Source: Candidatus Eisenbergiella merdigallinarum
GTDB lineage: Bacteria; Bacillota; Clostridia; Lachnospirales; Lachnospiraceae
DNA: 64,000 nucleotides
Direction of reading: 5' to 3'
NCBI GenBank assembly: GCA_019119355.1
Contig: DWXE01000039.1
Location: 88,749 to 152,748, forward strand
Positions 1 through 8,875 of the stretch are shown piece after piece. Each line of letters begins with the position of its first letter. Position 1 is the stretch's first letter. A program made the position numbers and the translations under genes. The notes below the pieces were generated by a model. The model had not been told where the DNA came from. It saw only the letters and a program-made list of their open reading frames with translations, and made no database searches.

Positions 1-1354
1 TGATGGTTCCGGACAGAAGCTGGTAGTTGGATACGTCGAATCCCCCTCCTCTCAGGGGATCCTTTCCCGTGACCGCGCTTCGCCAGAACGATCCTCCCAC
101 CAGAGGCGAGGTCACGGTATTCGTTTCATCCTCCTGCATCTTCTCCTCGATCCGCAAAAACTGCTGATCCAGCTGGAAATCCAGCTGACGGAAAAATGCG
201 TTCAGAAACTCCTCAAAGCTCTTCATTTCCTCAAAAGCGCCGGACCGAAACCCTTTTACCAGAGAGGTCTTCGGCGTAAACAGGGGACCCTGCGCGCTGT
301 TCTTCCGCATCCGCACCGGAACCACGCAGGGGTTTTCTTCCCCGTTAAACAGGGTCAGTTCCACCGTTTTCACCATCTCATGCTGCCAGAATACGATCCC
401 GCTCTTCTGATCGATCACCGTCTCGGTACATCCGTCGTTGGCATAGCGGCAGGCGTCGACATGGGAAATCCCCGCCCGCTCCATGGCCAGAATGATATTT
501 TCGTCGAAGTACAGGGTCGGCTGCCCCTTTCCCTTCGCCAGAAGGCGCACACAGGCGCGGATCAGGGATTTCGGCGTATTTTCATGGATCCTGACGTTGA
601 GGTGCGGTTCCGCGTCCCCCGCCCGCTCATAAGCTTCCAGAAAGATCCATGTCAGCTCGTTGGTCTGATCCTTCCCGGCTTCGTTCTGGCCGGAAAGCAT
701 CAGATTGCGCAGGGTGTCCCCTGCCCGGAGCCGGTTGAGATTCCGGTAAAACCGCAGCACGGCTTCCATGGCCTCTTCCCGGTTCCAGCTCCCGGCCCTG
801 CATTCCATGCGATAAAAGGGATAGAGGGTCTGATCCAGCCTCCCGATGCATCCTACCCCGAAGGGGCTTCGGGCCAGATACAAAAACCAGAACAGCTGAA
901 GCCCTTCCTCAAAGGTAGCGGGCCTTTTTTCGGAAATCCGCCCGCAGATCCCTGCGATCCTTTGCAGGCTGTTTTTTCGGTTCGCATCCGCCTCCTGCTC
1001 CGCCAGCCGTTTTGCTTCCCGGGCATGGCGCAGGATCAGCCTTTGCACCGCCTTATAAACCGTGTGGATGCCCCGGCGGTAAGCCGCCGTTTCCTCCGTA
1101 TCTTCGCTTCGTCTCCGCCCGGTCCATTTCAGGATTTCTCCGATCCCGTGGTACAGGCACCCTGTTCCGAAGGGATAGTGGGCGTTGTCCGACTCCAGGA
1201 TCAGCCTTACCGATTCCGCCCTTCCCCCCGGCAGGTAAAACCCTTCCGGAACGCCTTCTCCCGAAATCCTGATTTCACAGCCGTCCAGCAGTTCTGCGTA
1301 CGCCTGCGCGCACCGGTCTATGTTCTTCTCCTTTTCTCTTTCCATTTCCGTCAT
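1..1354 (-). CDS. Glycyl-radical enzyme, pyruvate formate-lyase-like (3' end outside window)
   Basis: The frame is open for 451 codons from ATG 1354 to the window edge. A GGTGGAGG ribosome site sits just before this ATG. Conserved PFL/GRE stretches are readable: LNVRIHENTP, then YANDGCTE with Cys309, which occupies the place of the thiyl-radical cysteine (the GCxE motif of non-PFL GREs such as diol dehydratases and decarboxylases). PFL itself has two adjacent cysteines, so a pyruvate formate-lyase activity is unlikely. The Cys lies earlier than in well-studied members (about residue 420-500), so the N-terminal part is short. The C-terminal glycyl-radical loop would lie beyond the window. No activating radical-SAM enzyme is visible here. 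The gene follows the sugar ABC importer on the same strand, about 100 bp downstream, so the substrate may be an imported compound. Family call is firm; substrate unknown. Confidence 0.85.
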   Translation of the reverse strand, partial: MTEMEREKEKNIDRCAQAYAELLDGCEIRISGEGVPEGFYLPGGRAESVRLILESDNAHYPFGTGCLYHGIGEILKWTGRRRSEDTEETAAYRRGIHTVYKAVQRLILRHAREAKRLAEQEADANRKNSLQRIAGICGRISEKRPATFEEGLQLFWFLYLARSPFGVGCIGRLDQTLYPFYRMECRAGSWNREEAMEAVLRFYRNLNRLRAGDTLRNLMLSGQNEAGKDQTNELTWIFLEAYERAGDAEPHLNVRIHENTPKSLIRACVRLLAKGKGQPTLYFDENIILAMERAGISHVDACRYANDGCTETVIDQKSGIVFWQHEMVKTVELTLFNGEENPCVVPVRMRKNSAQGPLFTPKTSLVKGFRSGAFEEMKSFEEFLNAFFRQLDFQLDQQFLRIEEKMQEDETNTVTSPLVGGSFWRSAVTGKDPLRGGGFDVSNYQLLSGTI

Positions 1355-1456
1355 ATTCCTCCACCGCTGTCATGAAAACTGCAGGATGCCGAAGGGCCGC
1401 CGCACAAAACGCCCTCTTTTGACCTTTGCGCGGCAGCCCTTCCGATTCCCTTTGCG

Positions 1457-3091
1457 TTATTTTGCCAGCGCTTTCTGATAACGGTCATAAGCTGCCTGCC
1501 ATGCCGCTACCACTTCCGAAAGCCCCATGTTATCCAGATCCTGCAGGTACTGATCCCACTCTTCTTCGATACCGCCGTCCCGAAGCCAGTGAGCGACCTT
1601 CTCTTCCGTCAGCGCTTTGATATCGCTGAGCTTGTCGTTGATCACTTCGATTTCTTCCGCCGTGTTGGTGACGGAAGGATAGTATTCCGTGCTGTCCACA
1701 TACTGGAACCAGAAATCGTTCAGATCGTTCAGGCGTTCCTGCGCTCTGTCTTCCATGTAATAATAAGTCCCGTAGTCCTCAGCCAGCTGCTCCGTAGGCC
1801 CGAGAAGCTCGGATTTGGATTTCAGTTCGCCCGCGGTTTCGCCTTCCTGAAGCTCCCTCATGGAGTAGCAGCCGTTTTCATCGGGCTCCTCATCCCAGTA
1901 AACGCCGATGGGGCCGTAAATGGCCTGCATGCTGTTGATGGGATCATACATCTGATCCACCCATTTGAGCAGCAGTTCCGGATTTTTACACGCGTTGGTC
2001 ACCGCAAAGCTGTTGTGGCTGGTGGTTCCCATTTCGTTCAGATTCACGCCGTAAGTCCCGTCAGGGCCTTCCAGGATCGGAAGATACTCATAGCTCTCCG
2101 CTCTCTCTTCCCCTACGACCTCCGGGATTTCCCACCAGACGAATACGCCCAGCCTGGGATCCTCTCCGTTGCCTTTCGCGATATACTGGCTGGAATCCTG
2201 GGAAAAGATCTCGATATCGATCAGCCCTTCTTCAAACCATTCGTGATAATAGGCGATGGCATTTTTGTACTCTTCCGTAGCCGCCTGATAATATACCTTA
2301 CCGTCCTCGATGGCCCTGTGGTCGGCCTGATAATCCGTGCATCCGAAGGGCGCCAGCAGGGTGCCGATGCCCGCGCACCAGGATCCGTTCTTCTCCGGGA
2401 AAATGAAGGAGAGAGGGATTTCATCCGTGGGGTCCCCGTTGCCGTTTACGTCGTTCTCCTTAAACGCGACCAGGACGTCGTGCAGTTCGTCCACCGTGGT
2501 GGGCATTTCCATGTCTACCGCTTCCAGCCAGTCCGTGTTGATGGCCGTAAACTGCGGGATCGCGCCGATGTAATACGTGTTTCCGTCGGAATACTGAAAG
2601 CCCATTTCGGAGATTCCGGGCAGCCCGTAGATGTGCCCGTCCGGCATGGTACAGGTCGCCAGCATTTCCGGGCGCTTCTCCACGATCTTCATCAGGTTGG
2701 GCATGGTCTCCTCGTTGATGTAATCCTCCAGGGGAATGAGCAGGCCGTTGCCGCCGTAGGTCAAAAGCTCGTTGTCCGTCAGGGAAGCCGCCATCAGGGC
2801 GTCCGGAAGATCGCTGCCCGCGTTCAGGATCAGGTTCTTTTTCTCCGTCAGGGTATCTCCGGAAACGCAGTTCCATTCGATGGTCACTCCCATGGCCTCG
2901 TTCATCTGCTGCACCAGGGGCTTTTCGCTGTTATCCGGAGACAGGGCGCTGATCCCCGCAAAAATGCTGAAGTTCGTCTGTTCTTCCCCCGAAGAAGCGC
3001 TGTCGCCTCCGTTGCCGCCGGAGCAGGCCGCTGCCGAAACCGCCATGACCGCCGCCAGTCCCAACGCCGTCATCCTCTTTAACTGTTTCAT
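1457..3091 (-). CDS. Extracellular solute-binding lipoprotein, LplA-like (ABC sugar importer)
   Basis: 544 residues. The chosen ATG 3091 has an AGGAGG site 6-7 bases upstream; an ORF extension of nine basic codons further up is less likely. The N-terminus is a lipoprotein signal: basic MKQLKRM, a hydrophobic run, and a lipobox ending SAAAC followed by Gly/Ser. The rest reads as a type-1 solute-binding fold of the large (about 500-560 residue) family that pairs with LplB/LplC-type permeases and usually binds oligosaccharides or glycosides. It is the last transporter gene of the leftward operon 5036-1457, about 70 bp from the permease gene, and is followed by the glycyl-radical enzyme. No ATPase gene is in the cluster, as is common for this family, which borrows a shared MsmX-type ATPase. 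Ligand not deducible. Confidence 0.9.
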   Translation of the reverse strand: MKQLKRMTALGLAAVMAVSAAACSGGNGGDSASSGEEQTNFSIFAGISALSPDNSEKPLVQQMNEAMGVTIEWNCVSGDTLTEKKNLILNAGSDLPDALMAASLTDNELLTYGGNGLLIPLEDYINEETMPNLMKIVEKRPEMLATCTMPDGHIYGLPGISEMGFQYSDGNTYYIGAIPQFTAINTDWLEAVDMEMPTTVDELHDVLVAFKENDVNGNGDPTDEIPLSFIFPEKNGSWCAGIGTLLAPFGCTDYQADHRAIEDGKVYYQAATEEYKNAIAYYHEWFEEGLIDIEIFSQDSSQYIAKGNGEDPRLGVFVWWEIPEVVGEERAESYEYLPILEGPDGTYGVNLNEMGTTSHNSFAVTNACKNPELLLKWVDQMYDPINSMQAIYGPIGVYWDEEPDENGCYSMRELQEGETAGELKSKSELLGPTEQLAEDYGTYYYMEDRAQERLNDLNDFWFQYVDSTEYYPSVTNTAEEIEVINDKLSDIKALTEEKVAHWLRDGGIEEEWDQYLQDLDNMGLSEVVAAWQAAYDRYQKALAK

Positions 3092-3160
3092 CTTTTTCCT
3101 CCTTTTCATCCGTTTCATTTTGATTCGCTGCTCGCGTTCCGTTTGTATTTTCAGAGCCGG

Positions 3161-4069
3161 TTATCCTTTTACGGCGCCGGCCATGAATCCTTTTTCAAAA
3201 TATTTCTGCACGAACGGGTAGGCCACCAGCATGGGGACCGATCCCACCACGATGGAAGCGCACTTGATCAGCTCCGTGATCTTATTGGCTTCCGCATAAC
3301 CGCCGTCCATGTTCCCCATCATCGTCGCCGTTGCCTGGCTCTGGATCAGCACCTGGCGCAGTGCAAGCTGCAGGGGATACTTCGCCTTTTCATTCATATA
3401 GATCAGGGCGGTGAACCAGTCGTTCCAGTACGCTACCATGGTGAAAATCACCATGACGGCCAGAATGGGCTTTGCCAGAGGCAGGGCGATCTTCACGAAG
3501 GTCCTCAGATTGCTGCTGCCGTCGATGGCCGCCGCCTCGTACAGCTCCTCCGGAATGCTGCTTTCGAAAAACGTCCTTGCCACGATCACGTTGAACACCG
3601 CCACCCCGCCGGGCAAAATCAGCGCCCAGACGCTGTTGAGCATTCCCAGCTTGGAAACCACCAGATAGGTGGGGATCAGCCCGCCGTTGAAATACATGGT
3701 GAACACGTAAAAGACCATGATGGCTTTCCGGAAGGGCAGCGTCTTTTTGGAGACGCAGTACCCGGTGGTGATGATCAGCGCCACGCTGATGACGGTTCCC
3801 AGAACCGTGTAGTAAATGCTGTTCAGATAGCCCGTGGCGATGGACTCCTCCCGAAAGACCCGGAAGTATCCTTCCAGCGTGATTTTGGAAGGGAGGAGGA
3901 ACGTCTTCCCGCCGTATACCTCATAGGGATCCGAAATGGAAGCGATGAGGACGTAGTACAGCGGATAGGCCACCACGACGATCAGCAGGATCAGGAGCGT
4001 ATAATTGAAAATATCGAATACCTTGTCCGAAGAGATCTTCTTCGTTTTTGTGCTCATCGAGCCGCGCAT
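3161..4069 (-). CDS. ABC sugar importer permease, LplC/YtcP type
   Basis: 302 residues starting at ATG 4069 behind a GGGGGGAGGG site. About six membrane segments are visible and the MetI-like loop EELYEAAAIDGSSNLRTF, which contacts the ATPase (EAA motif), is near residue 190. The C-terminus ends FMAGAVKG, typical of this permease family (CUT1, LplC/YtcP). It lies 16 bp downstream of the partner permease gene and is clearly co-transcribed with it and with the lipoprotein gene that follows. Confidence 0.92.
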   Translation of the reverse strand: MRGSMSTKTKKISSDKVFDIFNYTLLILLIVVVAYPLYYVLIASISDPYEVYGGKTFLLPSKITLEGYFRVFREESIATGYLNSIYYTVLGTVISVALIITTGYCVSKKTLPFRKAIMVFYVFTMYFNGGLIPTYLVVSKLGMLNSVWALILPGGVAVFNVIVARTFFESSIPEELYEAAAIDGSSNLRTFVKIALPLAKPILAVMVIFTMVAYWNDWFTALIYMNEKAKYPLQLALRQVLIQSQATATMMGNMDGGYAEANKITELIKCASIVVGSVPMLVAYPFVQKYFEKGFMAGAVKG

Positions 4070-4085
4070 TGTTTTCCCTCCCCCC

Positions 4086-5036
4086 TTAAATAAAGCTCAC
4101 GTTGGAAAGCTTTTTGCAGATCCGGTTCACCACCACCAGAAGCACGATGTTCACCGCCGTGTTGAACAGCCCAACCGCGGTGGAAAAGCTGTACATGGCT
4201 TTCAGCATACCCTGTTCGTACACATAGGTGGCGATGATTTCGGAAGTTTCCTTGTTCAGGCTCGTCTGCAGCAGATACGCCTTTTCGAATCCCACGTTCA
4301 TCAGGTTTCCGAACTGCATGATCAGCTGGATGACGATGACCGGAATCAGCTCCGGCACATCGATGTGTAAAATCCTCTGCCAGGTGCTGGCCCCGTCCAC
4401 CCTGGCCGCTTCATGCAGGGAAGCGTCCACGCTGGAAAGGGTGGCCAGATAGATGATGGTTCCCCATCCTGCGTCCTGCCAGATGCTGGAGGCGATGTAA
4501 ATCGTCCGGAAGGCCGACGCGGAATCGATGAAGTTCACCGCTTCCTTCGCTCCGAAAGCCTGGGCGATCACGTTGATCAGCCCTCCGTAAGGGGAAAGGA
4601 AAATCCTCAGCATACCGCACAGGATCATGATGGAAATGAAGTGCGGCGCATAAATGATCGTCTGCGTGACCCTCTGGAACTTTTTGGACTTCACCTGATT
4701 GATGAGCAACGACAGGATGATGGGAATCGGAAAAGTCCATAAAATGCTGTAAAGGCTCAAAAGCACCGTATTCCGGATCATTCTCACGCTGTTATAGCTG
4801 TTGAAAAAGCGTTCGAACCATTTCAGCCCCACCCAGGGGCTCCCGAAAAATCCTTCCACCGCGTTGTAATCCCGAAACGCGATCTGTACGCCGTAAATCG
4901 GAACGTACTTGAAAATAATCGTCAGGATAATGCCGGGCAAAAGCAGAAGATAAAATTCCCAGTGCTTCATCATCTGCTTCGCCAGGCTCTTGTGAACCGG
5001 CACGGCCGCGGCCGTCGTTTTCCTTTTCACTGCCAT
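4086..5036 (-). CDS. ABC sugar importer permease, LplB type
   Basis: 316 residues. ATG 5036 is chosen because GGGAGG lies 8 bases before it; five in-frame codons upstream are not needed. The basic N-terminus is followed by about six membrane helices and an EAA loop (LHEAARVDGASTWQRI) in the cytosolic position. It is the first gene of the importer operon. The promoter TTGACG-17-TAAAAT (5181-5153) and the operator at 5127-5138 lie directly upstream, so repression by the divergent LacI-family protein is expected. Confidence 0.92.
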   Translation of the reverse strand: MAVKRKTTAAAVPVHKSLAKQMMKHWEFYLLLLPGIILTIIFKYVPIYGVQIAFRDYNAVEGFFGSPWVGLKWFERFFNSYNSVRMIRNTVLLSLYSILWTFPIPIILSLLINQVKSKKFQRVTQTIIYAPHFISIMILCGMLRIFLSPYGGLINVIAQAFGAKEAVNFIDSASAFRTIYIASSIWQDAGWGTIIYLATLSSVDASLHEAARVDGASTWQRILHIDVPELIPVIVIQLIMQFGNLMNVGFEKAYLLQTSLNKETSEIIATYVYEQGMLKAMYSFSTAVGLFNTAVNIVLLVVVNRICKKLSNVSFI

Positions 5037-5126
5037 CGCTCTTCCTCCCATCTCCCGTTCTGGTTTTCCATTTCCTGTGAATCCGTTTCTTTGTCTTTGC
5101 TTATTCGACTCTGTTTCTTCGTCTTG

Positions 5127-5138
5127 TGAAACGTTTCA
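5127..5138. promoter_or_regulatory. LacI-family operator TGAAACGTTTCA
   Basis: A perfect 12-bp palindrome with the central CG typical of LacI/GalR operators. It lies between the importer promoter and its first gene, next to a divergent LacI-family regulator gene. A second, imperfect copy (TATAACGTTTCA, 5269-5280) lies upstream of the regulator gene and suggests autoregulation. Confidence 0.75.
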
Positions 5139-5152
5139 TATTTTATGATTTT

Positions 5153-5181
5153 ATTTTAGTCCCACGCTCCCCGTTCGTCAA
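5153..5181 (-). promoter_or_regulatory. SigA promoter of the sugar importer operon
   Basis: On the minus strand TTGACG (5181-5176), a 17-base spacer, then TAAAAT (5158-5153). It drives the leftward importer genes. The palindromic operator lies about 15 bases downstream of the -10, where a bound repressor would block RNA polymerase. Confidence 0.7.
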
Positions 5182-5268
5182 GGATAAAATCCATATTTTT
5201 TGGTAAAAGAGTATATTTTATTACATTTATACAAAAATATCGCCGTCGTTTTATCTGTTTTCACAGTA

Positions 5269-5280
5269 TATAACGTTTCA
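5269..5280. promoter_or_regulatory. Second LacI-type operator, imperfect
   Basis: TATAACGTTTCA shares the right half and centre of the perfect operator at 5127-5138 and differs at two left-half positions. It is embedded in AT-rich DNA about 110 bp before the regulator start, a suitable place for autoregulation. The remaining sequence 5139-5387 is AT-rich promoter DNA with no gene. Confidence 0.55.
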
Positions 5281-5387
5281 TATATATGATATGATCCATG
5301 TATCAGCACAGGAGAATTTCTTTTCTCTGTTCAGAAGGGGATTTTTCGTATAAAATAGAACTATCATTCAGGAGGATCTTTCGAGCT

Positions 5388-6398
5388 ATGACGAAAAAAA
5401 ATGCGCCCACCATGAAGGATGTGGCGAGAGAGGCAGGCGTGGCCCTGGGAACGGTTTCAAAAGTCATCAACGGAATTCCCGTCAGCGAGGAATATCGCAG
5501 CCGCGTCCTGGACGCGATCCGGACTTTACATTATGAAGTGAATACCTATGCCAGGGGGCTCAAAACGCAGAAGACGAACCTCATCGCGCTGATCATTCCC
5601 AATACCATCAATCCCTTTTTCGCCTCCTTCGCGGATTATATCGAGGGGGCTCTGTACCAGAGAGGGCTCAAGCTGCTGCTGTGCTGCGCGGACGGAATCC
5701 CGGAAAAGGAAATCGCCTATCTCAATCTGGCGACCCAGAACAAGGTGGACGGAATCGTCGCCCTGACCTATTCCGACGTGGGAAAATACATCGCGAAGGA
5801 TATCCCCATGGTGGTCTTCGACCGCTTTTTTGACAACCACATCATCCCGCGGGTGGCCTCCGACAATTTCGCCGGCGGTTGTATGGCGGTAGAAAAGCTC
5901 CTGGAGCTGGGCTGCACCCACCCCGTCTATATCCGCTTTCATTCCGTTTTTCCCGGAGAATCGGACAAGCGGATGGACGGTTATCTTCACGCCTGCAAAA
6001 AACACGGCCTCGAGCCGGATTATCTGAATATGGAGGACTGTCCGGAAATGCTGGATTACATGCGGGATTTTCTGGAGCGCCACAAAAGGGCCGACGGTTC
6101 TCTGACCTTCGACGGCGTCTTCGCCCATACCGATTACCACGGCTATCATTTTCTCAGGCTTCTGCGCGGCCAGGGATACCGGGTCCCGGAGGACGTACAG
6201 ATCATCGGCTTCGACGGCATCCGCCAGTTCGGCGGGGAGCAGGAAGACCTCTTCGTCTCCTCCATCTGCCAGCCGGTGAAGCAGCTGGCGGAAAAGTGCG
6301 TGGAAATTCTGGTAGCCCCGGACCGTTCCATGGTTCCCAGCCTGACGCTGCTGCCCGTATCCTACCAGTATGGGGGAACCACGAAGCGGGAAGGATGA
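5388..6398 (+). CDS. LacI/GalR-family transcriptional regulator
   Basis: 336 residues from ATG 5388 with AGGAGG upstream (spacing about 12). The N-terminal helix-turn-helix is plain: PTMKDVAREAGVALGTVSKVINGIP, with the hinge helix near residues 45-58. The rest is a periplasmic-binding-protein-like effector domain (residues about 60-330) with ALIIPNTINPFF, DGIVAL and the DDVQIIGFDG-type segment (VQIIGFDGIRQF). It is divergent from the importer operon, so it is probably its local sugar-responsive repressor. The inducer is unknown. Confidence 0.93.
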   Translation: MTKKNAPTMKDVAREAGVALGTVSKVINGIPVSEEYRSRVLDAIRTLHYEVNTYARGLKTQKTNLIALIIPNTINPFFASFADYIEGALYQRGLKLLLCCADGIPEKEIAYLNLATQNKVDGIVALTYSDVGKYIAKDIPMVVFDRFFDNHIIPRVASDNFAGGCMAVEKLLELGCTHPVYIRFHSVFPGESDKRMDGYLHACKKHGLEPDYLNMEDCPEMLDYMRDFLERHKRADGSLTFDGVFAHTDYHGYHFLRLLRGQGYRVPEDVQIIGFDGIRQFGGEQEDLFVSSICQPVKQLAEKCVEILVAPDRSMVPSLTLLPVSYQYGGTTKREG

Positions 6399-6429
6399 TG
6401 GGAAAGAGGCGGATCTGAAACGAATTTGT

Positions 6430-6460
6430 GCAAAACAAAAGAGTCGGTTTTCCGACTCTT
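6430..6460 (-). terminator. Rho-independent terminator of the arginase-family gene
   Basis: A 9-bp stem AAGAGTCGG/CCGACTCTT with a TTTT loop (6439-6460). On the minus strand it is followed by TTTTGTTTTG. It lies downstream of the leftward gene ending at 6572. Confidence 0.75.
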
Positions 6461-6476
6461 CAACAGGAACGATGTT

Positions 6477-6516
6477 GGGGAGCAAATTCTGCGTGCAAAA
6501 GCCGAATTTGCTCCCC
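6477..6516. repeat. 13-bp perfect inverted repeat
   Basis: GGGGAGCAAATTC (6477-6489) and GAATTTGCTCCCC (6504-6516) separated by 14 bases. It lies between the convergent LacI and arginase-family genes. Neither side has a convincing T-run, so it may be an imperfect terminator or an RNA-stabilising hairpin. Confidence 0.5.
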
Positions 6517-6571
6517 GGTATTGTTTTCCGGCAGCGTCCCTTCATGAAGGATGCGATGACGGAAGTTTTTC

Positions 6572-7435
6572 TTACTCAAAGATGGAAATTGACTTTAATG
6601 CCCTGCGCAGATTAAATGCGTCCCATGGCAGATGTTCTGTGATACTCATACCGACAATTTCCGCTTTCTTCAATACATCATTCAGGATTCTCACGATCTC
6701 CGACAATTTCATTCGCCCGACCGCCGCCGGAAATTCCCGTGGGTCGGTATATGGTTCAGCGGGGTAAATACTTCTGAAATCCGACGGGTGCAGCACATCT
6801 AAATCCCAATGTACAGCCACATATTCAATTCCTGTTTCCGAAATCCAGGCGAGTATTTCATCGCTGTTTTCTTTCAGGCTTTCCGGTGAAAGAATACGGA
6901 TTCCCTTTTCTTTGCAGGCCATATCCATAGGGCGCAGGGATTTTTCGATTACTCCTGCGAGCAGCACCCTTTTCGCTTCATAGGGATGCCGTACTGCTGT
7001 AATTTCCGAAAAAGGACTAAGGCCAATCAGATTCCCCATGACCATTTCATGCAGATGTGAGGATTCCTTTACGGTGGAACAATCGGGATGGGCGTCCAGC
7101 CATAGCAGCCCGATCCTGCTGCCATATTTACCGCTCAGATAATCGAACGGAACCTGCGTCACAGCACAGTCGCCTCCAAAAACAATCACTTTATCCGGCT
7201 GTTTATCCCGCAATATTTTTTCCGCCTGTTTCGCCTGCTCCAACAACGACGCGCCGCAGTCTATTCCGTCAAGCCGGCACGACTTCAAATCAAATTCCCC
7301 GTTCACCGTCACGGCAGCGCGCTCGGCTGTCGAACCCGGCGGGGCAATCCGCTCCAATAATTCTGCTCCGAATACATAGTCGGGATTCATTCCCCCCTGC
7401 CATTGCGGGTAAGTCAATCTCAATGTTTTTTTCAT
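6572..7435 (-). CDS. Arginase/agmatinase-family protein, atypical
   Basis: 287 residues from ATG 7435 with GGGGAGG upstream. The arginase-fold metal motifs can be followed in order: GGDCAV (about residue 98), DAHPD (about 126), HWDLDVLHP (about 224) and SITEH near the C-terminus. The first motif has Cys where classical arginases and agmatinases have His (GGDH), and the second Asp motif reads VLHP rather than the usual DP, so metal binding or substrate probably differ. The gene is divergent from a Crp/Fnr-family regulator, which is the likely controller. Family call is good; whether it hydrolyses arginine, agmatine or another ureohydrolase substrate cannot be told. Confidence 0.8.
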   Translation of the reverse strand: MKKTLRLTYPQWQGGMNPDYVFGAELLERIAPPGSTAERAAVTVNGEFDLKSCRLDGIDCGASLLEQAKQAEKILRDKQPDKVIVFGGDCAVTQVPFDYLSGKYGSRIGLLWLDAHPDCSTVKESSHLHEMVMGNLIGLSPFSEITAVRHPYEAKRVLLAGVIEKSLRPMDMACKEKGIRILSPESLKENSDEILAWISETGIEYVAVHWDLDVLHPSDFRSIYPAEPYTDPREFPAAVGRMKLSEIVRILNDVLKKAEIVGMSITEHLPWDAFNLRRALKSISIFE

Positions 7436-7526
7436 AATGCACGCCTCCCCGTGTCCTGTATTGAAAAAAGCCGCTCATAATAGTACAATCACAGTGACGA
7501 AATCAGATAGATTGTGAGGTGGTACA

Positions 7527-8198
7527 TTGCTGACGCCACGCTATTTTTTCGCAGATGACTTCCGGCAGTTCTATGAATACTTCCTTTCACAGCCCCACGC
7601 CGCAAGGACATTCCGCAAAGGGGACTATCTGTGGAAGCCCGGACAGCCTTACGAAAAAATCCACTATATCATTTCCGGGGCGTCCATTCATTTTGCAGAC
7701 CATGAAAATGGCCGCAGAAAAATTATCAGCTTCCACGGAGCCGGTACGGTATTCCCCGGTTATCGCCAGAATGACTATAAAATAGAGCTTTCATTGATCA
7801 CAGTCGCCTTATCCGATATGAAAGTTCTGGAATTTACGAAAGACCAGTTTCAGAAAATGTTTGAAACGAATACGGCATTGAGCGAACAGGTCGTAAACTG
7901 GAACTCCATGTATATCAACCGTTTCCTTTTTGAGATCGTCCATCAGGAGTACAATCCGTCTTTCGTAAAAATCTGCAATCTTCTGTACCTTCTTACCGTC
8001 AATCAGCCCGCCTGTTCCGGCCTTGTAATCGATATGACGCAGGAAGAACTTGCGGAAATTCTCGGACTCAGCCGGATTCAGCTCACCAGAGGTCTGTCTG
8101 ACCTGCGAAAACGGAACATTATTTCAACTACCCGCAGAAAAGTTCATGTGATCGATCTTCCGGCTCTGGCAAGACTTTGTACGTCGGAAACACTTTAA
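7527..8198 (+). CDS. Crp/Fnr-family transcriptional regulator
   Basis: 223 residues with a TTG start at 7527, supported by GAGGTGG five bases upstream. Residues about 15-125 form a cyclic-nucleotide-binding-like beta roll (FRKGDYLWKPGQPYEKIHYIISG). Residues about 165-215 form a winged helix (MTQEELAEILGLSRIQLTRGL). No cysteine cluster of Fnr type is seen, so an iron-sulfur sensor is unlikely. It is divergent from the arginase-family gene with a 91-bp shared promoter region, suggesting it controls that gene. The effector is unknown. Confidence 0.88.
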   Translation: MLTPRYFFADDFRQFYEYFLSQPHAARTFRKGDYLWKPGQPYEKIHYIISGASIHFADHENGRRKIISFHGAGTVFPGYRQNDYKIELSLITVALSDMKVLEFTKDQFQKMFETNTALSEQVVNWNSMYINRFLFEIVHQEYNPSFVKICNLLYLLTVNQPACSGLVIDMTQEELAEILGLSRIQLTRGLSDLRKRNIISTTRRKVHVIDLPALARLCTSETL

Positions 8199-8223
8199 GC
8201 TTTTTTCACAGTAAATAATACAG

Positions 8224-8273
8224 TTTCAGCCTGCACATCATCTGCTTCAAATGATATACAGGCTGAAATTTTT
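8224..8273 (+). terminator. Rho-independent terminator after the Crp/Fnr gene
   Basis: Ten-base stem TTTCAGCCTG (8224-8233) / CAGGCTGAAA (8259-8268) with a 25-base loop, followed by a run of T. Confidence 0.75.
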
Positions 8274-8303
8274 AACGGAAATGTCATGCTGCTACAATCC
8301 TTT

Positions 8304-8867
8304 TCACAGTTTTCTGTATGTATCGAGAATTATTTTTAAATTCTTCTCTAACGAATGCGCACCGTCCAATTGAATCACCCTGCATTTGAGAGATTTTATC
8401 CAGAGTTCATGTTTTTGTAAGGTAGAACTTCCGATTCCAAAATCATATCCTGCGATGTCGTTTAAAAATTTCCGGTGTTCCTCATACATATCTCCGCCTT
8501 CCAGGATACGCTCGCCGAACAACCTCAATTCCCGGTCATGGACGCGCTTCATGCGAATTTCCGCGTCCGCGTGTAAGTGGACGGCCAACTCGAAAAACGG
8601 GTCAAAATGTTCGTGAAATGAATTCATGGAACCAGCCATTACGAAGTGGCTGCAGGTCGATATTGCCTCCATTAAGCGACCGATCTTTTCATCCTTTGGA
8701 TACATTTCTGAAAAAGGAATCGCTGTGTCCTTCCTCCAAATATATTCATCTATGTCAACAAAGTTATAGCCTAATTCGTCGGCCAACAATTTCCCAAGAG
8801 TCGTTTTTCCCGACCCTGAGGAACCCATTATCATAATGCCAGTTGCCAATTGACTCACCCCGTTCAA
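8304..8867 (-). CDS. Small P-loop kinase-like protein (AAA_18/shikimate-kinase-like)
   Basis: Up to 187 residues. A Walker A motif GSSGSGKTT lies near the N-terminus, followed by VDIDEYIW, which resembles the substrate-binding DxD of shikimate- and adenylate-type kinases. A basic MKRVHDRELR segment could be a lid. The start is uncertain: TTG 8867 gives the longest form, GTG 8858 is possible, and TTG 8849 has the best spaced GGTGAG site. It lies directly behind the methyltransferase gene (stop 8876), so translation is probably coupled. The substrate is not deducible. Confidence 0.75.
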   Translation of the reverse strand: MNGVSQLATGIMIMGSSGSGKTTLGKLLADELGYNFVDIDEYIWRKDTAIPFSEMYPKDEKIGRLMEAISTCSHFVMAGSMNSFHEHFDPFFELAVHLHADAEIRMKRVHDRELRLFGERILEGGDMYEEHRKFLNDIAGYDFGIGSSTLQKHELWIKSLKCRVIQLDGAHSLEKNLKIILDTYRKL

Positions 8868-8875
8868 TCAGGATT

